Below, piece by piece: positions 54,964 to 62,271 of a stretch of 64,000 bases of DNA; position 1 is the first letter of the stretch, and each line of letters opens with the position of its first letter. The stretch is from positions 1 to 64,000 of the forward strand of contig CANTEG010000014.1 of assembly GCA_947652735.1 (NCBI GenBank). Direction: 5' to 3'. This DNA is from an uncultured Lachnospiraceae bacterium. GTDB lineage: Bacteria; Bacillota; Clostridia; Lachnospirales; Lachnospiraceae. The position numbers and the translations under genes are program-made. The notes beneath the pieces are model-generated. The model made no database searches and was not told where the DNA came from. It was given only the letters and a program-made list of their open reading frames with translations.

Positions 54964-55728
54964 ATGGGAAAGGTTAAGATAAGTGCAGATATTGTAAGGC
55001 AGGAAAATATTGCAACTGATATTTTCTCATTGATTATAAGGGCGGAGGAGATAGCAGCTTCGGCAAAGCCAGGGCAGTTTGTCGATTTGTATTCGTCAGA
55101 CGGAAGCAGGCTGCTTCCAAGACCGATTAGTATTTGCGGTATAGACAAAGATGCAGGCACATTAAGACTTGTGTATCGTGTGGCAGGGAAAGGAACGAAA
55201 GAGTTTTCGACACTTACCTCAGACCATCAGATAGATGTGCTTGGACCGTTAGGAAATGGGTTTACGCTTTCTGACAAAAAAGCAATCATTATAGGCGGAG
55301 GAATTGGCATTCCGCCTATGCTTCAGCTTGCAAAATCCCTTGATTGTGAAAAAAGCATTGTCCTCGGTTACAGGGATGAAGAATTTTTAAGCACAGAGTT
55401 TAAAAAGTACGGAACAGTATATATGTCAAGTGATAACGGTGCTTTTGGCGTTAAGGGAACTGTTATGGATGCCATAAAGGAATATGGGATAACGGGAGAT
55501 GTAATATATGCATGTGGACCGTTACCGATGCTTCGGGCAATTAAAGAATATGCAGCCGAAAATAATATTGATGCACAGATTTCCCTTGAGGAGCGTATGG
55601 CATGTGGAATCGGGGCATGTCTTGGCTGTGTATGCAGCTCCACTGATGTGGATGACCACTCAAAAGTAAAAAATAAAAGAGTCTGCAAGGATGGACCTGT
55701 TTTTTATGCTGAGGAGGTGGAATTATAA
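54964..55728 (+). CDS. pyrK: Dihydroorotate dehydrogenase B, electron-transfer subunit
   Basis: FAD and [2Fe-2S] protein that passes electrons from dihydroorotate oxidation by PyrD to NAD. The 254-residue protein has the ferredoxin-reductase-like FAD and NAD domains (LLPRPISICG, IIGGGIGIPPMLQLA) and the cluster cysteines in MACGIGACLGCVC plus RVCKDGPVF. The start was set at 54964 by AGGAGG, 4 nt after which the ATG lies; 54 codons of open frame further upstream run through the MITE-like element and are not protein-like. Its stop overlaps pyrD by one base. Confidence 0.96.
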   Translation: MGKVKISADIVRQENIATDIFSLIIRAEEIAASAKPGQFVDLYSSDGSRLLPRPISICGIDKDAGTLRLVYRVAGKGTKEFSTLTSDHQIDVLGPLGNGFTLSDKKAIIIGGGIGIPPMLQLAKSLDCEKSIVLGYRDEEFLSTEFKKYGTVYMSSDNGAFGVKGTVMDAIKEYGITGDVIYACGPLPMLRAIKEYAAENNIDAQISLEERMACGIGACLGCVCSSTDVDDHSKVKNKRVCKDGPVFYAEEVEL

Positions 55729-56630
55729 TGAATACGAAGGTAAATATAGCTGGTGTAGAGCTTAAGAATCCAATTACTGTTGCGTCGGGAACCTTTGGTT
55801 CAGGAATGGAATATGATGAGTTTGTTGACTTAAATATTCTCGGTGCAGTGACGACAAAGGGAGTTGCAAGTGTACCGTGGGAGGGAAATAAAACGCCCCG
55901 CATTGCAGAAGTCTACGGTGGTATGCTCAATGCAATTGGTCTTCAGAATCCGGGCATTGATACATTTATTGAACGGGATATTCCGTTTCTGAAAACGAAG
56001 GATACAAAGGTCATTGTAAATGTGTGTGGCAAGAGTGTTTCGGATTATGTTTCTGTTGTGGAACGTCTTTCAGACTGTGATATAGATTTGCTTGAGATTA
56101 ATGTTTCCTGCCCTAACGTAAAGGAGGGCGGTATTGCCTATGGACAAAATCCAAAGTCTTTATATGAGATAACAAAGGAGGTCAAGGCAAAGGCGAAGCA
56201 GCCTGTTATTATGAAGCTTAGCCCGAACGTTACAGATATTACCGAGATGGCTAAAGCGGCGGAAGCAGGTGGAACAGATGCACTGTCACTCATTAACACA
56301 CTTACAGGAATGAAGATAGATGTCAAAAAAAGAGCATTTGCAATTGCAAATAAGACGGCTGGTTTATCAGGACCTGCGTTAAAACCTGTGGCAGTACGGA
56401 TGGTATATCAGGTAGCAAACGCAGTAAAGCTTCCTATCATTGGAATGGGAGGATGTATGTGTGCGGAGGATGCACTTGAGTTTATTATGGCAGGAGCTAC
56501 GGCAGTGGCAGTTGGAACGGCAAACTTTAATAATCCGTATGCAACAAGGGATATTATTCGTGGTATAGAAGATTATATGACTGACAATAATATTGAAGAT
56601 ATTAACGAATTGATTGGGTGCGTGAAATAG
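55728..56630 (+). CDS. pyrD: Dihydroorotate dehydrogenase B, catalytic subunit
   Basis: FMN enzyme that oxidises dihydroorotate to orotate, class 1B, working with PyrK. The 300-residue protein carries the catalytic Cys in EINVSCPNVKEGG, the FMN-binding KLSPNVTDI and NTLTGMKID, and GGCMCAEDALEF near the C-terminus. The gene shares one base with pyrK (TAATG). Confidence 0.96.
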   Translation: MNTKVNIAGVELKNPITVASGTFGSGMEYDEFVDLNILGAVTTKGVASVPWEGNKTPRIAEVYGGMLNAIGLQNPGIDTFIERDIPFLKTKDTKVIVNVCGKSVSDYVSVVERLSDCDIDLLEINVSCPNVKEGGIAYGQNPKSLYEITKEVKAKAKQPVIMKLSPNVTDITEMAKAAEAGGTDALSLINTLTGMKIDVKKRAFAIANKTAGLSGPALKPVAVRMVYQVANAVKLPIIGMGGCMCAEDALEFIMAGATAVAVGTANFNNPYATRDIIRGIEDYMTDNNIEDINELIGCVK

Positions 56631-56694
56631 GCATACCTCATTTGTAGAAAGAAAATCTTGGATGGGTTAATGCATAAAGATAGGATATAATTAA

Positions 56695-57009
56695 ATGAGT
56701 TTATTTAAAAAAAGAAGATATTACTTTACAGATACGTCAATAGCAGTAGATACGGTAATCGCATATATCATGGCTATAGTTGCCCTGATTATTGAGATTT
56801 CAGGAATCGTAAGTTCCATTGCGACAAGAGGGCATGTACCTGGGATATATGGTGTTTTGTACCTTTCTGCAATTATTCTTTCTGCTGTGGGAATTATATT
56901 TTCACTTTGGGGAAATAAGGCGGAAGAAGGCGGCGTAACAGGTAAGCATGTGTCCATACTGCTAAATATTTTGGCACTCGTGATACCTGTAGTTATCATT
57001 GTTTTTTAA
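56695..57009 (+). CDS. Small membrane protein, 104 aa (DUF6142-like)
   Basis: Three hydrophobic segments (about 18-40, 50-69 and 84-103). Its first residues (LFKKRRYYFTDTSIAVDT) fit my recollection of DUF6142 proteins from Lachnospiraceae, but I could not confirm this. Ribosome binding site is weak (AGATAGGATAT). Function unknown. Confidence 0.6.
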   Translation: MSLFKKRRYYFTDTSIAVDTVIAYIMAIVALIIEISGIVSSIATRGHVPGIYGVLYLSAIILSAVGIIFSLWGNKAEEGGVTGKHVSILLNILALVIPVVIIVF

Positions 57010-57043
57010 ATGGTCATAGGATGGAAGTTATAATGTATCATAT

Positions 57044-57114
57044 AAAAGGCGTTTGAGGATGCCGGTAGTTTGTTTGTCGGTTTAGGACTAGCTGTGCAGA
57101 TGGTCCTAAACCGA
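57044..57114 (+). repeat. Structured leader upstream of the M29 gene
   Basis: A perfect 12-bp hairpin (57077-57088 with 57103-57114) with a 14-nt loop. It is preceded by a stretch (57044-57071) that matches 12504-12530 of the 147-bp element at about 22 of 28 positions (both have cgtttga.ga.g.cggta.tt). No T-run follows, so a terminator is not supported. It may be a cis-regulatory RNA or a decayed repeat. Confidence 0.5.
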
Positions 57115-57231
57115 TAACTGTTCGTGCAGATGATATTGACATGTACGTTAACCCGTTTGGTGCAGGTGAAATTTGTTTCTTACGGAAGCTGCTGGGTTAT
57201 GGGCTGACGTTCAAACAGGGAAGGAAGTATT

Positions 57232-59316
57232 ATGGAAGATATATGGGAGAGAATCATGCTTGCCATAGAGCGGCTTGGTGAGATAGAGGATGAGGAATGG
57301 GCGTGTGGTTCATTCGATAAAGACAAACAGGTTCTTTTGCAAGAGATAAAACAGTATTTTAATAAGGTTTCGGCATTTATTCTTTATTTGTATGATGTCT
57401 CCCAGATTGATATAAAGGACCTTGAAACGGATGCACTTCGGGAAATAAACGATAAGCTGTATGAAGACATTTTACCGCAAAATTACGATTTGAGCTACGG
57501 TAACCCTGATTATGCCGTGGAAAGACTGGGTGGGGAATACGGAAGGATTTTGTCATTTTTGTATTCTGAAATCAGGGCGTGTATCGCTTATGTATATGAA
57601 AGTAAGTTTCAGGAGTTTGTGGCAGTCGTTGAACTGTTTCTTCAAATATACGGCATGTTTGCACAAGGGACGGAATGTCCTGAAGAAAAATATATAAGGG
57701 AAGCAATCTATTATCATATGTATGACTATGCAGATGTGATGGTTGAGGGAAGAACAAGGGAGACAATTGACAGCTCATTTACATTTGCAACGGATATCAT
57801 TATGAATAGCGATTTAAGTGATATCAGATATCTGTATTTGTATGGTGAGTACATTGGTGAAAATGAAATAATAACCGCAACTTTTTTAAATAGTCTCCCA
57901 GAGGATAAGGTACGGGCAATGGCGGCTACCTATGTCCGCGGCTTTATCAAAGGCTTTGAGGTAATGAGAATAGACATTAAGCCTAAAAAAACGGTTAACA
58001 TAAGATATTCAATCGGGCAGGAGAGAATGGTGAAGTACGCCATTGAAATGTTCCGTGCAGAAGGGCTTTCGCCTGTTATATTCAGGTATGCAACAAGCCG
58101 TATCAACAGAAAACAGACCTTGCGGGTAGGATATGTGGCAACACCTGCAAACAAGCAGTACGATTATGACCATCGTATGGACGATGCACTGTTTTTGGAT
58201 AAAGCATTTGCCAAAAGAAAGCTTGAGGTGATTGAGGAGACCTATGAAAAATATAAAGATTTGGCGGCTGCTTATGCGGGACCTGCGGTTATAGAAAGCT
58301 TTGGTGAAAATCCCTTTAAGCCAGCTATCAAAGATACGGTAAACAAGCTTGATGAAAAGCAAAGGGAAATCTCCCTTTGGTATTCATCCAAGTCGGCTGA
58401 CCTGTCAAACAGGTATATGCCACGGGACAAATACAGTTTCACAATTATAGCTTACCCAATACCGGAGATAGGCGAAAAATTTGAGGAAATATTTGATGAG
58501 ATTGTAAGGGTAAATACTTTGGATAATGAATTGTATCAAGGAATCCAGCAAAGTATTATCGATGAGCTTGACAAGGCAGAGTATGTTCACGTTATTGGAC
58601 GGGGAGATAACCAAACAGACATTAAGGTTATGCTGCATACCATTCATGACCCTGCAAAGGAGACAAAATTTGAAAATTGTCTTGCAGATGTAAACATTCC
58701 TTTGGGTGAGGTGTTTACTTCCCCTACGCTTTTGGGGACAAGCGGGACATTAAATGTAAGTCAGGTTTATTTAAACGAGCTTAAATTCAGTAATTTAAAA
58801 ATTGAGTTTGAGGATGGAAAAATAAAGCGGTATACCTGTAATAATTTTGATAATGAAAAAGAAAATCAGGCATTTATAAAAGAAAATCTCATGTTTAACC
58901 ATGAGACACTTCCAATCGGTGAATTTGCCATCGGAACAAACACGACAGCTTACGTTATGGCACACAAATATGATATTTTGTATAAGCTGCCGATTCTTAT
59001 CGTTGAGAAAATGGGACCGCATTTTGCAGTGGGAGATACATGCTACAGTTACAGTGAGGACAGTGCCGTTTATAATCCGGATGGCAAGGAAATTATTGCC
59101 AGAGACAATGAGTGTTCAATCCTAAGGAACAGTGAGGACAGCGGACTCAGGGAACAGGCATATTTTAACTGTCACACAGATATTACAATACCTTATGAGG
59201 AAATAGGCGGAATTTACAGTGTTCACGAGGACGGAAGCAGAATTCCTGTTATTTTGGACGGACGTTTTGTACTTTCGGGGACTGAGGAGTTAAATCAGCC
59301 ATTCGGTAATAATTAG
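57232..59316 (+). CDS. M29-family aminopeptidase with N-terminal extension
   Basis: Metallo-aminopeptidase of the AmpS/AmpT type, in the C-terminal half (about 410-690). The ligands seen are Glu in GEVFTSP, Glu in IGEFAIGTN, His in MGPHFAVGD, Tyr in CYSYSED, then His and Asp in CHTDI. The first 250-300 residues are helical and charged with no clear match, so the 694-residue protein is longer than the usual 400-residue enzyme. No signal peptide; cytoplasmic peptide degradation is likely. AAGGAAG precedes the ATG. Confidence 0.85.
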   Translation: MEDIWERIMLAIERLGEIEDEEWACGSFDKDKQVLLQEIKQYFNKVSAFILYLYDVSQIDIKDLETDALREINDKLYEDILPQNYDLSYGNPDYAVERLGGEYGRILSFLYSEIRACIAYVYESKFQEFVAVVELFLQIYGMFAQGTECPEEKYIREAIYYHMYDYADVMVEGRTRETIDSSFTFATDIIMNSDLSDIRYLYLYGEYIGENEIITATFLNSLPEDKVRAMAATYVRGFIKGFEVMRIDIKPKKTVNIRYSIGQERMVKYAIEMFRAEGLSPVIFRYATSRINRKQTLRVGYVATPANKQYDYDHRMDDALFLDKAFAKRKLEVIEETYEKYKDLAAAYAGPAVIESFGENPFKPAIKDTVNKLDEKQREISLWYSSKSADLSNRYMPRDKYSFTIIAYPIPEIGEKFEEIFDEIVRVNTLDNELYQGIQQSIIDELDKAEYVHVIGRGDNQTDIKVMLHTIHDPAKETKFENCLADVNIPLGEVFTSPTLLGTSGTLNVSQVYLNELKFSNLKIEFEDGKIKRYTCNNFDNEKENQAFIKENLMFNHETLPIGEFAIGTNTTAYVMAHKYDILYKLPILIVEKMGPHFAVGDTCYSYSEDSAVYNPDGKEIIARDNECSILRNSEDSGLREQAYFNCHTDITIPYEEIGGIYSVHEDGSRIPVILDGRFVLSGTEELNQPFGNN

Positions 59317-59384
59317 GGTTTTCAAACATCAAAACCTATTATATAATTGAGTATAAATTACGATTATGTGGAGGAAACAGTAAG

Positions 59385-60218
59385 ATGGGCGTAAAGAAAA
59401 TGTCGGCTGTCATTAAAGGAAACATGGCAGTGTATGAGGCAAAGACAAAATCATCACTTGGCAGGTTGATTCTTTTGGGAATATTGGCAGGTGTTTTTAT
59501 AGCAATCGGCGCTTCGAGCAGCAGTGCCGCTACATACGGAATATCAAATACGGGAGTGGCAAAGACGCTGGCAGGAATTATATTCCCTGTAGGACTTATG
59601 CTTGTGGTAATTGTCGGGGCTGAGCTTTTTACGGGAGATAACCTTATGATTTTAGGCGTTATGGACAAAAAGATTAAGCTTATGTCAATGCTTCGGGTTT
59701 TGATAGTTGTATTTGTGAGCAACCTGATTGGTTCGCTTATAGTGGTTTTACTGGTAAACCAGTGCGGGCAGCTTGATTATGGAAATGGAGCACTTGCGGT
59801 TGCGGCAATAAAAACCTCATACTCTAAAATGAATTTGGGATTTTTGAAATGCTTTTGTTCAGGAATTATGTGTAATATACTTGTGTGCTTTGCCGTACTG
59901 TTTGCGGGGGCAGCAGAAAGTATCATGGGAAAAATCTGGGGTATTTTCTTCTGTATCTGGGCATTTGTTATAGCAGGATATGAGCACTGCGTTGCCAACA
60001 TGTATTACATCCCTGCGGGGCTTCTGGCAAAGACAAGCACGACATATTACGATGCGGCAGTTTCAGCGGGAATGACAGCATCACAGCTTGATTCCATGAC
60101 AATAGGAGGATTTTTGGTAGACAATCTTCTTCCCGTGACACTTGGAAATATGGTGGGAGGAATGTTGTTTGTGGCAATTCCTCTTTACATAGTTAATAAA
60201 CATGAAATACAAGATTAG
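59385..60218 (+). CDS. Formate/nitrite transporter-family channel
   Basis: Pentameric FNT channel, 277 residues with six membrane segments. Family patterns: VGAELFTGDN, GIMCNILVCFAVL and AGYEHCVANMYYIPAG (the central His is in YEHCVANM). The substrate could be formate, nitrite or hydrosulphide; the family does not fix it, and the neighbours (aminopeptidase, purE) do not either. GGAGG lies 11 nt before the ATG; an in-frame ATG 15 nt downstream is an alternative. Confidence 0.9.
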   Translation: MGVKKMSAVIKGNMAVYEAKTKSSLGRLILLGILAGVFIAIGASSSSAATYGISNTGVAKTLAGIIFPVGLMLVVIVGAELFTGDNLMILGVMDKKIKLMSMLRVLIVVFVSNLIGSLIVVLLVNQCGQLDYGNGALAVAAIKTSYSKMNLGFLKCFCSGIMCNILVCFAVLFAGAAESIMGKIWGIFFCIWAFVIAGYEHCVANMYYIPAGLLAKTSTTYYDAAVSAGMTASQLDSMTIGGFLVDNLLPVTLGNMVGGMLFVAIPLYIVNKHEIQD

Positions 60219-60233
60219 ATAAGGAGAGAACGT

Positions 60234-60722
60234 ATGAGAACAGCTATTATAATGGGTTCAACAAGTGATTTGCCAAAGATTGAGCCTGCGATACAAATAT
60301 TAAAGGACTATGGCGTTACAGTTGATGTAAGATGCCTTTCCGCCCACAGGGCACATGAGGGCTTGGCAGCATTCATAAGAGAGGCAAATGAGAACCAAAC
60401 GGAAGTTATTATAGCAGCAGCAGGAATGGCGGCGGCACTTCCGGGAGTGGTGGCGTCACAGACAGTTATACCTGTCATAGGCGTTCCTATTTCAGGCTCT
60501 GTGCTTGATGGAATGGACGCACTGTTATCAATTGTCCAAATGCCACCGGGAATTCCAGTTGCAACAGTTGCAATCAATGGAAGCAAAAATGCGGCACATC
60601 TTGCGCTTCAAATTATGGCTAACGGTAATACTGAACTTAAGCAGAAGCTTACCGATGCGAGAAAAGAGATGGAAGATGCAGCATTAAAAGCAAATGAAGA
60701 AATAATGGCAAAATATAATTAA
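60234..60722 (+). CDS. purE: N5-carboxyaminoimidazole ribonucleotide mutase
   Basis: Purine biosynthesis enzyme, class I. The 162-residue protein has the start MGSTSDLPKIEPA, the active-site His in CLSAHRAHEG and GMAAALPGVV. It is the usual small form that works with PurK, which is not in the window. It starts 15 nt after the FNT gene and is followed by purC at 21 nt. Confidence 0.96.
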   Translation: MRTAIIMGSTSDLPKIEPAIQILKDYGVTVDVRCLSAHRAHEGLAAFIREANENQTEVIIAAAGMAAALPGVVASQTVIPVIGVPISGSVLDGMDALLSIVQMPPGIPVATVAINGSKNAAHLALQIMANGNTELKQKLTDARKEMEDAALKANEEIMAKYN

Positions 60723-60743
60723 TTTAAAGGAGATATAACAAAG

Positions 60744-61448
60744 ATGGCTAAATTACTTTATGAAGGAAAAGCAAAGCAGGTATACGAGACAGAGAAGACT
60801 GATGAATACCTTATTCATTACAAGGATGATGCAACGGCAGGAAACGGTGTAAAGCACGACCAGTTTGAAGGCAAGGGTGTGCTTAATAATACAATATCAT
60901 GTATCATTTTTGACATGCTTGAGGAGGCAGGAATTAAGACTCACATGATTGAAAAGATAAATGAGAGGGATATTCGCGTAAAAAAGGTTTCCATATTCCC
61001 ACTTGAGGTTATTATCAGAAATATTACGACAGGTTCTTTTTGTAAGAGACTGGGTGCACCTGAGGGAGTAGTTTTAGATGAGCCTATATTTGAGATAAGC
61101 TATAAAAATGATGATTATGGCGATCCGCTTATCAATGAAGACCATGCAGTGGCACTTAAGCTTTGCAACCGTGATGAGTATGCATACATTAAAGAAACAA
61201 CCCTTAAGATAAACGAACTGCTCAAGGAGTTTTTCCTTAAGTTTAACCTGAAGCTGGTTGATTTCAAGATTGAGTTTGGAAAGACCGAGTCAGGAGAAAT
61301 TCTTCTTGCTGATGAAATATCACCTGATTCATGCAGACTTTGGGATGTTGATACAAACCAGAAGTATGATAAGGACGTATTCAGACAGGATATCGGCGAT
61401 TTGATAGAGACGTACAAGGAAGTTCTTGCACGTATGCAGGGCAAATAA
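60744..61448 (+). CDS. purC: Phosphoribosylaminoimidazole-succinocarboxamide synthase
   Basis: SAICAR synthetase of purine biosynthesis, 234 residues. Motifs: LLYEGKAKQVYET at the start, IIRNITTGSFCKRLG, and DEISPDSCRLWD. It forms a pair with purE; other pur genes lie elsewhere. AAAGGAGA precedes the ATG by 10 nt. Confidence 0.96.
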   Translation: MAKLLYEGKAKQVYETEKTDEYLIHYKDDATAGNGVKHDQFEGKGVLNNTISCIIFDMLEEAGIKTHMIEKINERDIRVKKVSIFPLEVIIRNITTGSFCKRLGAPEGVVLDEPIFEISYKNDDYGDPLINEDHAVALKLCNRDEYAYIKETTLKINELLKEFFLKFNLKLVDFKIEFGKTESGEILLADEISPDSCRLWDVDTNQKYDKDVFRQDIGDLIETYKEVLARMQGK

Positions 61449-61523
61449 CAGTCTCACACTGCTATCGTTCAAAAAGAAAACGATATGGACATTGAATTTT
61501 AACAAATATATTAAAAACATATA

Positions 61524-61552
61524 TTGCTTAACGAATGACCATTCGCTATAAT
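61524..61552 (+). promoter_or_regulatory. Promoter of the PspA gene with a palindrome in the spacer
   Basis: TTGCTT and TATAAT are separated by exactly 17 bp. The spacer contains the 14-bp palindrome cgaatg-ac-cattcg (61532-61545), placed so that a bound regulator would block RNA polymerase. The regulator is not known. Confidence 0.7.
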
Positions 61553-61587
61553 TTATTTAAAATTTACTTTAGGAGGTAAATAGTGTT

Positions 61588-62271
61588 ATGGGTATTATCA
61601 GTAGATTTAAGGACATTATGTCAGCAAATATCAATGCGCTTCTTGACAAGGCAGAGGACCCGGAGAAGATGATTGATCAGACTATGAGAAATCTTACAAA
61701 AGATTTGGGCAAGGTGAAGGAAGAAACAGCGGCCGTTATGGCTGACGAACAAAGATGCAAGAGAGAGCTTGATGAGTGCAACAAGGAAATTGCAAAGATG
61801 CAGTCCTATGCTGAAAAGGCACTTCTTGCAGGCAATGAGGACGATGCAATGAAGTTCCTCTCACAGAAAAACCAGCTCACTGCAAAGCAGACAAGTCTTC
61901 AGCAGACATATGATGTGGCATCTGCAAATGCGGTTAAGATGCGACAGATGCATGACAAGCTTGTAAATGATATCAATCAGCTCAATGCAAGACGTGATGC
62001 AATTAAGGCAAAGATGAAAGTTGCAAAGACGCAGGACAGACTGAATAAGCTTAATTCTTCAATCACTGATTCTTCCAGCAGTTTCAGTGCGTTTGAGAGA
62101 ATGGAAGCAAAGGCAAACAGTATGCTTGATAAGTCAAATGCAATGTCAGAGCTTAATATTTCTATCGAGGAGAGCGGAGTTGATTCTTTAGCAGCTAAGT
62201 ATGATTCCGTTCCTGATGTATCTGTGCAGGATGAGCTTGAGGCTCTCAAGTCACAGATGGGACTTAAATAA
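61588..62271 (+). CDS. PspA/IM30-family membrane stress protein
   Basis: A 227-residue, almost wholly helical coiled-coil protein of the PspA/Vipp1 family, which binds the inner face of the membrane and helps keep it intact. The start GIISRFKDIMSANINALLDKAEDPEKMIDQ is typical (shown in part: MSANINALLDKAEDP). AGGAGG precedes the ATG. pcrA starts at the next base after the stop. Confidence 0.93.
   Translation: MGIISRFKDIMSANINALLDKAEDPEKMIDQTMRNLTKDLGKVKEETAAVMADEQRCKRELDECNKEIAKMQSYAEKALLAGNEDDAMKFLSQKNQLTAKQTSLQQTYDVASANAVKMRQMHDKLVNDINQLNARRDAIKAKMKVAKTQDRLNKLNSSITDSSSSFSAFERMEAKANSMLDKSNAMSELNISIEESGVDSLAAKYDSVPDVSVQDELEALKSQMGLK

Noticed and set aside
57010-57231. T-box or other known riboswitch before the M29 gene
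   Set aside because: I could not find the T-box sequence or any other named riboswitch core; only a hairpin is seen.
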